From NCBI GenBank assembly GCA_028044295.1, contig JAOFSE010000003.1, positions 114,359-178,358 of the forward strand: a stretch of 64,000 nt of DNA, in the 5' to 3' direction. The DNA comes from Sulfurimonas sp. GTDB lineage: Bacteria; Campylobacterota; Campylobacteria; Campylobacterales; Sulfurimonadaceae. Below the pieces are notes generated by a model. The model was not told the origin of the DNA. It did no database searches and worked only from the letters and a program-made list of their open reading frames with translations. Below, piece after piece: positions 54,652-62,927 of this stretch (its first letter is position 1; each line of letters opens with the position of its first letter). A program made the translations under genes and the position numbers.

Positions 54652-54984
54652 AAAGTAATACAGTAATCCCAATCCGACAACTCTTAAAAACCAACCCTTG
54701 TTTCTAACCTTCACATAGCTCCTATTGAAGGACTTCTAAGGCAATATCTAAATTCCTATAGTCCTTAGAGTTTTAAGGGCTTGTGAAGTACTTTACAATG
54801 CTTCTAGTAGCCTTTTTTTGTATGAGTGCTCACTGAGTAATTAATAGGCGAATGCCTTGAAGTATATTGAATCATTTTTATGGGCTTCACTACCACAACA
54901 GAGTCGAGGTAGTAATAGGACTGGATAGGTTTTCATCGTTGTTAGTCTTGGTGAATACTTGATGTTGGATTACTGTAAATTCAT
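54652..54984. other. About 330-bp stretch without a gene in the island
   Basis: No convincing frame. Contains a long-range inverted repeat AAGGACT (near 54726) / AGTCCTT (near 54762) with AACTCTTAAAA and GAGTTTTAAGG flanking it, which could extend the pairing, and a TTTTTTT run near 54815. It could be a terminator region or a structured RNA between convergent genes. Confidence 0.45.
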
Positions 54985-55179
54985 TCACAGTTCCATACAT
55001 TTGTACAAGCTAGGTCTGGAAGAAAGTTCAACTTCTCTTATTATTAGTGGTATAGGGTCTTCTAAGGATTCAATATCATCTATGTATAGCATTTCAGTAA
55101 ACTCATTATCTACATAGAGGTAGACAGTATTACCCATTAAGTGAGCATAACAGTTAGTACAGATGTCTATATGTTTCAT
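54985..55179 (-). CDS. Small hypothetical protein with CTNC motif
   Basis: 64 residues starting MKHIDICTNCYAHLMGN, an N-terminal CxxC, then an acidic middle (YIDDIESLEDPIPL). No strong ribosome-binding site before the ATG, and no family recognised. It sits 78 bases after the helicase-like gene on the same strand. Confidence 0.42.
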   Translation of the reverse strand: MKHIDICTNCYAHLMGNTVYLYVDNEFTEMLYIDDIESLEDPIPLIIREVELSSRPSLYKCMEL

Positions 55180-55257
55180 AGCTATTGTCTTGCATGTTTT
55201 GTTCCATTCGTGTTATTTGAGTCTAGCATGATTAACGAAAAAAGTGTTCCAATATTC

Positions 55258-57246
55258 CTAAGAAAGTAGAGTAATTTTAGTCGCTTGACCTTGTTCACCC
55301 TTCTCCATCTTGTAGCCCTTATCCTTAAAAAGCTGTGGACGACTTTTATGTTTCAAGGCACGAGATACAATAGCCTTACTAAGATTTGTCCCTTTTACAA
55401 TATCGGATTGAGAAACATTCTTCGTCGTATTAGAAACACTATCAAGATACTTCATGATTTTTTCTAAGTTCTTCTCACCCGCCGATATTTTCTTACTCGT
55501 CAGTGATACTTTAGGGTACCACTTTACTATATTTGCATCCTTGAACTGGGATTCAAAAAGTTCCATAACAGCATTTCCCATATCATTATCAGGGTATAAG
55601 ATGTAAGCATCACACTTATAACAATTCCCATCGGTATCAATAGTTTTTCTAGCACTACCTCTCATTACAGCTTGAACTAGGTCATCTGCAAGTTGAGAGT
55701 TTCTATAGATTTTTTCCATATCTGTAAATAGAGATAAACTGGCATAGTCTAGGTCTCCAACAGCATTAATAAAGTTTCCATAATACTCAACACTACGAAA
55801 TTGATTCCATCCAATTACAAGAACTTTGTTGCAGTGACTCCACTTATTTTTACCAACATGATTACCCCAATGCGTGAATTCTATTCTTTTATCTTGTGTT
55901 CCTTTTTTTAACTTATCTTCAAACTCTTGATGACATATAATTAAAAGTTTGTCCGTTGGCTTCGTTAAAATTTGCCTTGCTATATTTAAGTATCCATGTA
56001 CATTTACTTCCACTTCATCTTTTGATAATCCATCATATATAGCTGTTTTCCCTTGCTTGTATCCAGGTGCTTTATGAATGGTAAAGTTGTTGTATTTTCT
56101 AGGGTCAATTGTGTCTATATGCTTAAAAGTATCAGGGTTATGCCAAGCAGTTGTGTTGTAGATTTCATTTACTTCAGCAGTAGCATCAAGTACAACGGAT
56201 GTACCAAATTTACTTATTAAGCTCTCTGTGGACATTAAGTAGGAGTATAGACCACTCTTATGGTATGAAAAGCCTCCAGCTACAACAATCTCAATAGCAT
56301 CTAAATAGTTCTTAATATCTACTCTAAGAGCCTTATCCTCCTCAGAGTTCTTTTTACTTCGTACAGGGTTCAATATTGAATGTAAATTCTTAGTCATATC
56401 ATCGATAGCTATTTTTAGGTGTTCGAAGTCACATTTGGGAATGCTTAATTGTTCCCTTTTAGTCTTATCTAGGAGTAGGTTGACTAAACTTTCTTTGGGG
56501 GACTGAGATAGTTTAAAAACATCATCAAACAATTTCAGGACTTGCTTTAGCATCTCTATATACTTATTCATATTAGGTTTGATATATGCTTTTAGCACTG
56601 TTAATATCCGTACTAAATCTTCCACAACAGTTTTATCTATTGTGAACCTGTTATACATACTGATTCGTTCATCAATAATTACTAGAGTTCTATCCATACC
56701 ATTATATTTTTTGAAATATCCATGCTGTTTGTTATTATTTTCGCGTATAAACATATTGTGCGTGATGACAATACATCTATATTTGGATAAGTCCTGCTTC
56801 TCAACTCTTAACGACTTTTTATCATCCTTAGAATAGTAGCATCTAGCGTAATCATTATCTCTAGCCCAAGCATTAATGTCTTCACAGAAGTCTATAGCAT
56901 CAGCGATTGTTGATACAACTATAATCGAAGCTTCCTGTGTTAACATAGATGTATACATCTTAGCGGTAACAGATTTAGCTGAACCAGTTTTAGGGGAGAA
57001 GACATAAGTTTGTGCATCTTGTACTGTGCTATTCAACTCAATACATCTGTTAAATCCTTTACATAACTCTTCTACCATTTCAGGTGTTCTAGTGGGAACC
57101 TGTAGTCCGTAACTTTGTAGTTGCCTTACTACTTCAGTAGCTAAAATAGAAGGTTTTATAGGTGTTTGTACATCTTCTATATAGTGTAACCTACTAGGTG
57201 GTTCAGGTTCATAAAGACTGTAATCAGGTTCGTAGTTATCATACAT
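55258..57246 (-). CDS. SF2-helicase-like protein of the island with C-terminal winged helix
   Basis: 662 residues. Helicase-like motifs in order: Walker A-like PKTGSAKS at 85-92 with Ala where the second Gly is expected, motif Ia IIVVSTI near 108, motif II IDER at 191-194, motif III-like DATAE at 355-359, motif IV-like IICHQ at 437-440, and motif VI-like QAVMRGSARK at 525-534. Residues about 608-660 (VSQSDIVKGTNLSKAIVSRAL) look like a winged helix. It resembles origin-binding or replication helicases of mobile elements and probably opens or replicates island DNA with the SSB. No primase domain is recognised. Confidence 0.68.
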   Translation of the reverse strand: MYDNYEPDYSLYEPEPPSRLHYIEDVQTPIKPSILATEVVRQLQSYGLQVPTRTPEMVEELCKGFNRCIELNSTVQDAQTYVFSPKTGSAKSVTAKMYTSMLTQEASIIVVSTIADAIDFCEDINAWARDNDYARCYYSKDDKKSLRVEKQDLSKYRCIVITHNMFIRENNNKQHGYFKKYNGMDRTLVIIDERISMYNRFTIDKTVVEDLVRILTVLKAYIKPNMNKYIEMLKQVLKLFDDVFKLSQSPKESLVNLLLDKTKREQLSIPKCDFEHLKIAIDDMTKNLHSILNPVRSKKNSEEDKALRVDIKNYLDAIEIVVAGGFSYHKSGLYSYLMSTESLISKFGTSVVLDATAEVNEIYNTTAWHNPDTFKHIDTIDPRKYNNFTIHKAPGYKQGKTAIYDGLSKDEVEVNVHGYLNIARQILTKPTDKLLIICHQEFEDKLKKGTQDKRIEFTHWGNHVGKNKWSHCNKVLVIGWNQFRSVEYYGNFINAVGDLDYASLSLFTDMEKIYRNSQLADDLVQAVMRGSARKTIDTDGNCYKCDAYILYPDNDMGNAVMELFESQFKDANIVKWYPKVSLTSKKISAGEKNLEKIMKYLDSVSNTTKNVSQSDIVKGTNLSKAIVSRALKHKSRPQLFKDKGYKMEKGEQGQATKITLLS

Positions 57247-57304
57247 TTTAGGCTCTTCTATAATATAAGTTCATGTATTTTACCTAAATTTATACAAAGC
57301 TAAA

Positions 57305-58510
57305 TTACAACAACTCAACCACTTCCCTCAACTGCTCTACTCTAAATCCAGTAGAGTATCTAGAGAGTGTCATGGTGCGATGAGAATGCCCCATCAGCTC
57401 CGAGACTATCGAAGCATTAGCTCCCTTTTGAATCAGCTGAGTGGCGAATCTATGTCTGAGACTGTAAAGTGATTTCTTCTCCATATCTTTTAACTCTAAT
57501 CTCTTGATTGTATCTGATACTGTTCTCGCCAAGTTGTTGCTAGAGACTACATCTCTAAGGTGGTAAAAGTGTTCCAATCCTTCTAATAGAGAGTGATGTA
57601 CAGGTATGACTCTATAACTAGATTTAGTCTTGAGCTTTACATTTCTGTTGAGTAGGGAGAAGCACTTAATACCATTAATCTCTACTACTTCACACTTATA
57701 AAGTTCACTTAGTCTCATACCTGTGAAAGCTAGTACCGCGAGTAGGTATTGCATCTTCTGAGCTACTGATTCCAATAGTATTTCTAACTCACTCTCATCT
57801 AGTGGTAGCCTCTGTAGCTTCTCATCTATAGTCTTTTGTAGAGGTAATGAAGTCGCTAGATTGACTTGTATATAACCGAGAACTACCGCAAAGTTAAACA
57901 ATGCCCTGAGCCACTTGATATACTTGTTAATGCTTCTCGCTGATAGTTTGTCTTCTTCTTGTATTGCCTTTATATTCTTGAGTATACGAGAGATATCCAT
58001 CTCTCTGTACTTCTGTATATTCCTCTTTGGTAATTGAGTAATGATGTCTCTGAACTGCAATAGGTGGTTGTAGTTTATACTCTCCAGTGTTGGATTATTT
58101 GTTAGTCCAATGTGCTCAAATATATGAGTGCAAATCCCTTCATAGAAGTACTTCTTGTCCCTCGTTTCCTCTTTGGAAATGTTTGCCTCCTGTGAATATA
58201 AATACTCCGTAGAGAGCTTCTGAAGAGTCCCTATAGCCTCCTCTGTAGAGACTTCACCCTTGATGGATTCTTGGGGTAAGAAGTGTTCCATTTTCTCTAT
58301 TATAGTTGCTCTGTCTACTCCTAGTTTTGAGAGCTGTAAGGCTTCATCTATGGCATTATTGAACTCTAGAGCTTGTTGTGTAGCCTCGAGTTGATTAGAG
58401 CCTAGGGAGACTCTAAAACTCGCTTTAGTAGTATATTCTAAGAGCTGTTTAGGAACTCTCCGTATATACTTATATGTGTCGTATTTTGTTCTTGTAAGGT
58501 GGGTTTTCAT
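57305..58510 (-). CDS. int: Tyrosine-type site-specific recombinase (island integrase)
   Basis: 401 residues. The N-terminal LTRTKYDTYKYIRRVP resembles the DUF6538-type start of phage integrases, followed by a SAM-like core-binding domain. Catalytic residues: R266 in TGMRLSEL, K in VKLKTKSS (about 292-296), box II YSLRHRF (R352, H353; the usual first His is Tyr349), H375 in MGHSHRTM and nucleophile Y385. Catalyses integration at tRNA-Ser. AAGGAG lies before the ATG. The gene lies about 100 bases inside attR, reading away from it. Confidence 0.94.
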   Translation of the reverse strand: MKTHLTRTKYDTYKYIRRVPKQLLEYTTKASFRVSLGSNQLEATQQALEFNNAIDEALQLSKLGVDRATIIEKMEHFLPQESIKGEVSTEEAIGTLQKLSTEYLYSQEANISKEETRDKKYFYEGICTHIFEHIGLTNNPTLESINYNHLLQFRDIITQLPKRNIQKYREMDISRILKNIKAIQEEDKLSARSINKYIKWLRALFNFAVVLGYIQVNLATSLPLQKTIDEKLQRLPLDESELEILLESVAQKMQYLLAVLAFTGMRLSELYKCEVVEINGIKCFSLLNRNVKLKTKSSYRVIPVHHSLLEGLEHFYHLRDVVSSNNLARTVSDTIKRLELKDMEKKSLYSLRHRFATQLIQKGANASIVSELMGHSHRTMTLSRYSTGFRVEQLREVVELL

Positions 58511-58550
58511 CCTAGGACTCCTTTATTTAGTCCTTAGATATTGTGATAAA

Positions 58551-58573
58551 TGTAGCCAGTTCGTGTAGCCAGC
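58551..58573 (+). promoter_or_regulatory. Candidate right integrase arm sites
   Basis: TGTAGCCAGT at 58551-58560 and TGTAGCCAGC at 58564-58573, tandem with 13-bp period, about 40 bases inside attR. The second is identical to 49143-49152 near attL. They also lie in front of the integrase gene, so the integrase could regulate itself. Confidence 0.6.
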
Positions 58574-58595
58574 CGTAGAGCTTTAGCTCGGAGGA

Positions 58596-58611
58596 TGCCT
58601 ATTTATAGGCA
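58596..58611. repeat. 16-bp palindrome abutting attR
   Basis: tgcctat (58596-58602) and ataggca (58605-58611) around TT, ending exactly at the base before the attR core. Could be part of the crossover or a regulatory site for the integrase gene. Confidence 0.6.
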
Positions 58612-58694
58612 CAGAGTTGGTCGAATGCACTGGTCTTGAAAACCAGCGAGGGTCATACCTCCCAGAGTTCGAATCTCTGAGGGTCCACCATATA
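58612..58694 (+). repeat. attR: 83-bp tRNA-Ser 3' fragment
   Basis: Identical by eye to 48961-49043 but without the first ten bases of the tRNA-Ser gene and its promoter, so it is not a functional tRNA gene. Marks the right end of the island. Confidence 0.93.
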
Positions 58695-58802
58695 TAAAAA
58701 ATCCAATATTCTTCCCAATCAAACAAAGTATAATTATTAATATGACATTGATACGACATAGTCTTGTTAACATATAGGTATATTAAACTACTGGAATGTT
58801 TT

Positions 58803-58982
58803 ATGGATAAATTATCTCTTACTTATTATACATTTTGTGAATACAAAAAACAATATAAAAAAATTCCAACTGATGTTGACACTATTTATTACATTAGGGA
58901 ACTAGTATCAATTACGGAGTATTTAAATAATAATTCTATTGAGTATGAAGTTGATAAAGATCAAAATATACAATTAATATAG
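58803..58982 (+). CDS. Possible small hypothetical protein next to attR
   Basis: 59 residues from ATG 58803 (a start at 58764 would add 13). Charged helical protein (YTFCEYKKQYKKIPTDVDT, RELVSITEYLNNN). The ribosome-binding site is weak and no family is recognised. Outside the island by position, between attR and the CobW gene. Confidence 0.4.
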   Translation: MDKLSLTYYTFCEYKKQYKKIPTDVDTIYYIRELVSITEYLNNNSIEYEVDKDQNIQLI

Positions 58983-59025
58983 TTACATCTTTTGAGTTAT
59001 TAAAGATGCTACAATCTTCTTACCT

Positions 59026-59997
59026 TTACTTATTCAACCTAAACATAGGTAGATTTAAAAAGTCATATTTTGCACATAACTTACTAACGTCATTTTCTAT
59101 TGCTTCACCGATAAATATCATAATAGAAGGTTCTTTATACTCTTCTAGTTCTTCAAATGATACATTACCAAATGAATAGTTCAGCACTATAGGGTTTGGT
59201 ACATCTTTAACCTTCACAACACCCTTAACTCTGTATATACTCTCTGGAATATTATTTAATACTTCGTCAACATCATTAAATTCTATACCCTCTTTAAGAT
59301 AGGCTACTTTTTGTGTTATTGAATCTTCTTGAGTGTGACCCTGATGCTGATAATCTTTTGCCATTCCAACAATCTCATCAACTTGGTAAACACCTTCAAA
59401 TACTTCTTTCTTAACCATACCTTTCTCGGCTTGATTAATAACATAGTTATTGAATACTGTTTTACCAGTAAGATTATTTTTGATGTTATGAGATTCTTTA
59501 ATTTCTTTAACCTCATTTGTAGCTACATGTAGTTCTTCTTCGGTTACTAAATCCGTCTTATTCATAACAATTATATTCGAACCACCAATTTGATACTTAG
59601 CTGTAGAGTTATCTTTGTATGAGCCTAGATTCTTAGAGTCTACAACGCATATAACGCCCTCAACAGTAACACCAAGGTTTTGCATAGACATAAAGATTGG
59701 AAAAGGCTCAGAGGCTCCTGAAGTCTCTACAAAGATGATTTCAGGATCATATTTATTTATAATTTCCAGTACTCCACTTTCAAACTCTTCCGATAATTGA
59801 CAACAGATACATCCTTCTGAAATTTCAAGAACTTCACTGTATACATTACTTAGTACATCTCCATCAATACCAATATCACCAAATTCATTAACTACTATTG
59901 CAACTTTTTTATCGCTAAAGTGTTCTTTAACTGTATTAGTCAACATTGTTGTTTTACCAACACCTAGAAATCCTGTAATAATAAATGACTGTATCAT
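59026..59997 (-). CDS. CobW/COG0523-family GTPase, metal chaperone-like
   Basis: 323 residues. P-loop GFLGVGKTT at residues 9-17, the family motif GCICCQL (C63, C65, C66) at 62-68, the Walker B-like ETSGASEP and NKTDL for guanine specificity. COG0523 proteins insert or traffic Zn, Co or Ni; the sequence does not say which metal. A CobW C-terminal-like domain spans about 230-310, with no long His-rich stretch. It follows the por operon by about 126 bases on the same strand but after a hairpin. Confidence 0.88.
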   Translation of the reverse strand: MIQSFIITGFLGVGKTTMLTNTVKEHFSDKKVAIVVNEFGDIGIDGDVLSNVYSEVLEISEGCICCQLSEEFESGVLEIINKYDPEIIFVETSGASEPFPIFMSMQNLGVTVEGVICVVDSKNLGSYKDNSTAKYQIGGSNIIVMNKTDLVTEEELHVATNEVKEIKESHNIKNNLTGKTVFNNYVINQAEKGMVKKEVFEGVYQVDEIVGMAKDYQHQGHTQEDSITQKVAYLKEGIEFNDVDEVLNNIPESIYRVKGVVKVKDVPNPIVLNYSFGNVSFEELEEYKEPSIMIFIGEAIENDVSKLCAKYDFLNLPMFRLNK

Positions 59998-60094
59998 GCT
60001 TGTGCCTTAATAAACTTTTTTAATAATCTCTTATATTTTAAAGGGTTTATGAAATAAGTTGTTTTTGGAAAATATATGTGTAGAGGAGGATAGA

Positions 60095-60119
60095 ATAACT
60101 GTACACGAGGTACAGTTAT
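60095..60119 (-). terminator. Hairpin after the por operon
   Basis: Ten-bp perfect stem ataactgtac (60095-60104) / gtacagttat (60110-60119), 5-base loop, 5 bases past the porG stop. The T-tract on the minus strand is poor (TTATTCTAT), so termination may be partial. Confidence 0.55.
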
Positions 60120-60123
60120 AAGA

Positions 60124-60846
60124 TTACTTTGGTAAATTACCGTTGTTGTTCTTAGATGGTTCAAGAATTTGCTCAAGACCAACTTCTTTTGCCCATGCAG
60201 CTGTTAAATCATAAGCAGCAGATGCAGTACTAAGATTTTTATCAATAAGTTCTTGTTTCTTTTTGAATTTCTTTTCAATAACTGAATCCAGTGTAGCTGT
60301 ACCACCAGAAGCTGTATATTTCTTAAGGAATCTATCTTTAATTCCTTCTTCAATTGCACTCTTAGAAACTGTACCAAGAGCACCAAATAGAGCACCAAGC
60401 ATAGCCATATTAGTTGCAAGTTCAGTACCAGCTTGATCAATAGCAAATTTTGTAAAGTCATGAGTAAGTACTTTTACATTTAAATCTTCTAATGTTTTTC
60501 TATCTCCATCAGTTAAAAGATCGTGATCAGAGTTAATAATAACAAGACCATTTTCTTTAATACCTGCGTAAAAAGGCATAGTGTATGATTTACCCATAGT
60601 AATAACTTGTGGGTGAAAAATCATAACGATATCAGGATAAATTACTTCCCCTCTATCGTAAATAGGCACTGTACCTATTCTTGTATATGATTCAGATGGA
60701 GCCATACGCTTTTCAGCACCAAAGAATGGGTTTGAAACAGCGAAGTAACCATCAGTATCAGCAGCAGTTGCAGCGATATGTGCAGCTGTAACCGCACCTT
60801 GTCCACCAAGACCTGGAAGTCTTACTTTAATCGAATCTTTAGCCAT
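60124..60846 (-). CDS. porG: Pyruvate:ferredoxin oxidoreductase gamma subunit
   Basis: 240 residues. LPGLGGQGAVTAAHIAA at the N-terminus and FGAEKRMAPSESYTRIG are typical of the gamma domain of 2-oxoacid:acceptor oxidoreductases. Works with PorA, PorB and PorD to convert pyruvate and CoA to acetyl-CoA, CO2 and reduced ferredoxin, reversible in the reductive TCA cycle. Overlaps porB by one base. Last gene of por(D-E-A-B-G). The C-terminal 40 residues are a helical extension. Confidence 0.93.
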   Translation of the reverse strand: MAKDSIKVRLPGLGGQGAVTAAHIAATAADTDGYFAVSNPFFGAEKRMAPSESYTRIGTVPIYDRGEVIYPDIVMIFHPQVITMGKSYTMPFYAGIKENGLVIINSDHDLLTDGDRKTLEDLNVKVLTHDFTKFAIDQAGTELATNMAMLGALFGALGTVSKSAIEEGIKDRFLKKYTASGGTATLDSVIEKKFKKKQELIDKNLSTASAAYDLTAAWAKEVGLEQILEPSKNNNGNLPK

Positions 60847-61715
60847 TATAGTTTCCCTTCAGCTTTACATTTTTTCAAGAATTCTTCTGCTTCTGGAGAA
60901 ATATACTTGTAAGATGCAAATCTATCTTTATCTTGATCTTTCATTTCACCAAGACCTTCATTTGCACTTAGCCCAATTTCAAGAATACAAGGAGTGTAAA
61001 TGTTAAGGTATGTTGGTCCAATTTCTCTAGCAATTAAGATTGCTTCTCTAACAGCTTTTGCAACAGCTTTTGGAGCAGATGCAGTCATGTTTATAGAGTA
61101 GTGACAACCTGAAGTTTTAGCAAGTTCCCACATTTTAACTTTTTCAAATTTCTTCCCAGTAGGAGCCATTTTGAAAACTTGACCTTTTGGAGTCATACCT
61201 GATTCTTGTCCACCAGTATTTGCGTAAACTTCATTATCAAAACAAATTGTTGTGATATTTTCTTGTCTAAAGAAAGATTGAAGTGTATAGTCAAGACCGA
61301 TATCAACAGTAGCACCGTCTCCCGCTAAAACAACAACATCTTTTTCAGTATCTGGAAATCTCCAGTCAAGAACACGTTTGATACCTGATGCAACAGCATT
61401 TTGATTACCAAAAAGTGAATGCACAGTATGAAGTGCAATATGTGGGAACATCAAAGATGTACAACCAGTTGAGTTAACAATAATTGTTTCCTCAGGCTTC
61501 GGAAGAGCAGAAAGAACATATCTTAAAGCTGCAGCTTCTGGACAACCAGCACATAAAGAGTGTTCTTCAAGAATCTCTTTAGTCTCTGGAAGTTCTTTAA
61601 TACCACGAGGTTTAGATTGATTTTGCGCCCAAGTAGCATTTTCCTCAAGATCAATGATCTCTTTAGGCATAATGTCTCTAAATTCTGGGTTAATTTTATA
61701 AATATCTATTGCCAT
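60846..61715 (-). CDS. porB: Pyruvate:ferredoxin oxidoreductase beta subunit
   Basis: 289 residues. The TPP-binding motif is GDGATVDIGLDYTLQSFFRQ (split here as GDGATVDIG and TTICFDNEVYANTGGQ). HSLCAGCPEAA and NSTGCTS provide 4Fe-4S cysteines, with a further Cys in TPCILEIG. The KINPEFRDIMPKEI start is an N-terminal extension compared with archaeal PorB. It lies between porA (1 base) and porG (overlap). Confidence 0.95.
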   Translation of the reverse strand: MAIDIYKINPEFRDIMPKEIIDLEENATWAQNQSKPRGIKELPETKEILEEHSLCAGCPEAAALRYVLSALPKPEETIIVNSTGCTSLMFPHIALHTVHSLFGNQNAVASGIKRVLDWRFPDTEKDVVVLAGDGATVDIGLDYTLQSFFRQENITTICFDNEVYANTGGQESGMTPKGQVFKMAPTGKKFEKVKMWELAKTSGCHYSINMTASAPKAVAKAVREAILIAREIGPTYLNIYTPCILEIGLSANEGLGEMKDQDKDRFASYKYISPEAEEFLKKCKAEGKL

Positions 61716-61716
61716 G

Positions 61717-62916
61717 TTACGCTCCTTCTACATTTATATGTTCAAATACTTCTTTAAGTATCGCTTCAGAAGGTAAACTCATACCACCAGCAACTCTAGG
61801 GCCACCAACGATTTCAGCATCATGCTTCTTATAAAGTGCTTCTTTAACTTCTTTTTCTAACCAACCAACAACATTAAATTCAGGAATGAAAATATGTTTA
61901 ACACCATCAAGTTCTGCAAGTAACTCTTCTGTTGGGAAAGGTCTGATTGTTCTAAGTTTAATAACTTTAGACTTAACACCTTGTTTAGCTAGATCTCTTT
62001 GAGCTTCTTTTGCTTGATTAGATGCAGTACCACAAGTAACAAATGCGATTTCAGCATCAGCGTCACCAGTTACATGAACAAGACCATTTAAGAAATGTTT
62101 AGCATATGGACGTGAACGCTCAACTGCAGATCTTACTTCAAACTGCCATGAAGCATGAGTTGCGTAAGAAATGTAGTTTGACTTCATTACAAATGGATCT
62201 CTTAGGAAACGTCCAGGAGGAGTCTCAGAATCAATCGGAGGTAATGGAGATTTGTATGGCTCATATGGGAATAGTGCAATATCATCCGCTGGAAGCATTA
62301 CAGATTCACGAGTATGAGAAACGAAGAAACCATCACAAACAGTAACGATTGGAACGTGAACATCAGGTTTTTCAGCAACAACAAATGCAGCAATTGACAT
62401 ATCAAATAACTCTTGAACATTTTCTGCATACCAAATTTGACATCCAGTCTCTAACATAAATGTTACTTCTAAATTATCTGGTTGAATAGTAAGTGGTGAA
62501 TTAATACCACGAGCCATTAAAACTAGTTGACAAGGGATACGAGTACCAGACCATTGTGGAAAGTTTTCCATTGCTCTAAGTGTACCTGGACCTGAAGTAG
62601 TTGTAATAGTTCTTGCTCCAGCCATAGCACAGCCAGCAACTTCAGACATTACACCAAATTCATTTTCCCCTCTAAAGTATGTACCAACATAACCTTCAGC
62701 CCATAGTTCACCAATAAGGTGAGCTGCTTCTGATTGTGGTGTAATTGGGTAAGATACAGATGCATCAACTGTACATCTTTTTACCGCCTCTTTTAAAACT
62801 TCAGAACCTGTCATGAAGTGTTTCTCTCTTGGAGCATCGAAAAGCATGTGGTCTGCTGTAACTAATTTTTGTCCAGACCAGTTATGCGTTTTTGTCATAT
62901 CTTTAATTGTACTCAT
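61717..62916 (-). CDS. porA: Pyruvate:ferredoxin oxidoreductase alpha subunit
   Basis: 399 residues. VSYPITPQSEAAHLI and RGENEFGVMSEVAGCAMAGART are the pyrimidine-binding and active-site pieces of the alpha domain; TTSGPGTLRAMEN follows. The C-terminal half has the transketolase-like domain (AFVTCGTASNQAKEAQRDL). ATG preceded by AGGAGG. Central catalytic subunit with PorB. Confidence 0.95.
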   Translation of the reverse strand: MSTIKDMTKTHNWSGQKLVTADHMLFDAPREKHFMTGSEVLKEAVKRCTVDASVSYPITPQSEAAHLIGELWAEGYVGTYFRGENEFGVMSEVAGCAMAGARTITTTSGPGTLRAMENFPQWSGTRIPCQLVLMARGINSPLTIQPDNLEVTFMLETGCQIWYAENVQELFDMSIAAFVVAEKPDVHVPIVTVCDGFFVSHTRESVMLPADDIALFPYEPYKSPLPPIDSETPPGRFLRDPFVMKSNYISYATHASWQFEVRSAVERSRPYAKHFLNGLVHVTGDADAEIAFVTCGTASNQAKEAQRDLAKQGVKSKVIKLRTIRPFPTEELLAELDGVKHIFIPEFNVVGWLEKEVKEALYKKHDAEIVGGPRVAGGMSLPSEAILKEVFEHINVEGA

Positions 62917-62927
62917 TATGTCTCCTC

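Larger units (their letters stand above)
48961..58694. mobile_element. tRNA-Ser-integrated genomic island (about 9.65 kb)
   Basis: Bounded by identical 83-bp repeats (48961-49043 and 58612-58694), the left one being the 3' part of tRNA-Ser. A tyrosine recombinase gene lies next to the right end and repeats of TGTAGCCAGC are near both ends. Contents are mostly short unknown genes plus a helicase-like protein, SSB, a putative regulator and a secreted nuclease. No conjugation, capsid or tail genes are visible. The type (satellite, small integrative plasmid-like element) is undecided. The palindrome TACATGTA, frequent in the flanks, is absent. Confidence 0.92.

Noticed and set aside
58612..58694. 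Second tRNA-Ser gene
   Set aside because: It lacks the first ten bases (acceptor 5' strand) and promoter; it is the attR copy of the integration repeat.
48961..58694. Prophage or conjugative element
   Set aside because: No capsid, portal, terminase, tail, relaxase or type IV secretion gene could be recognised, so I left the element type open.
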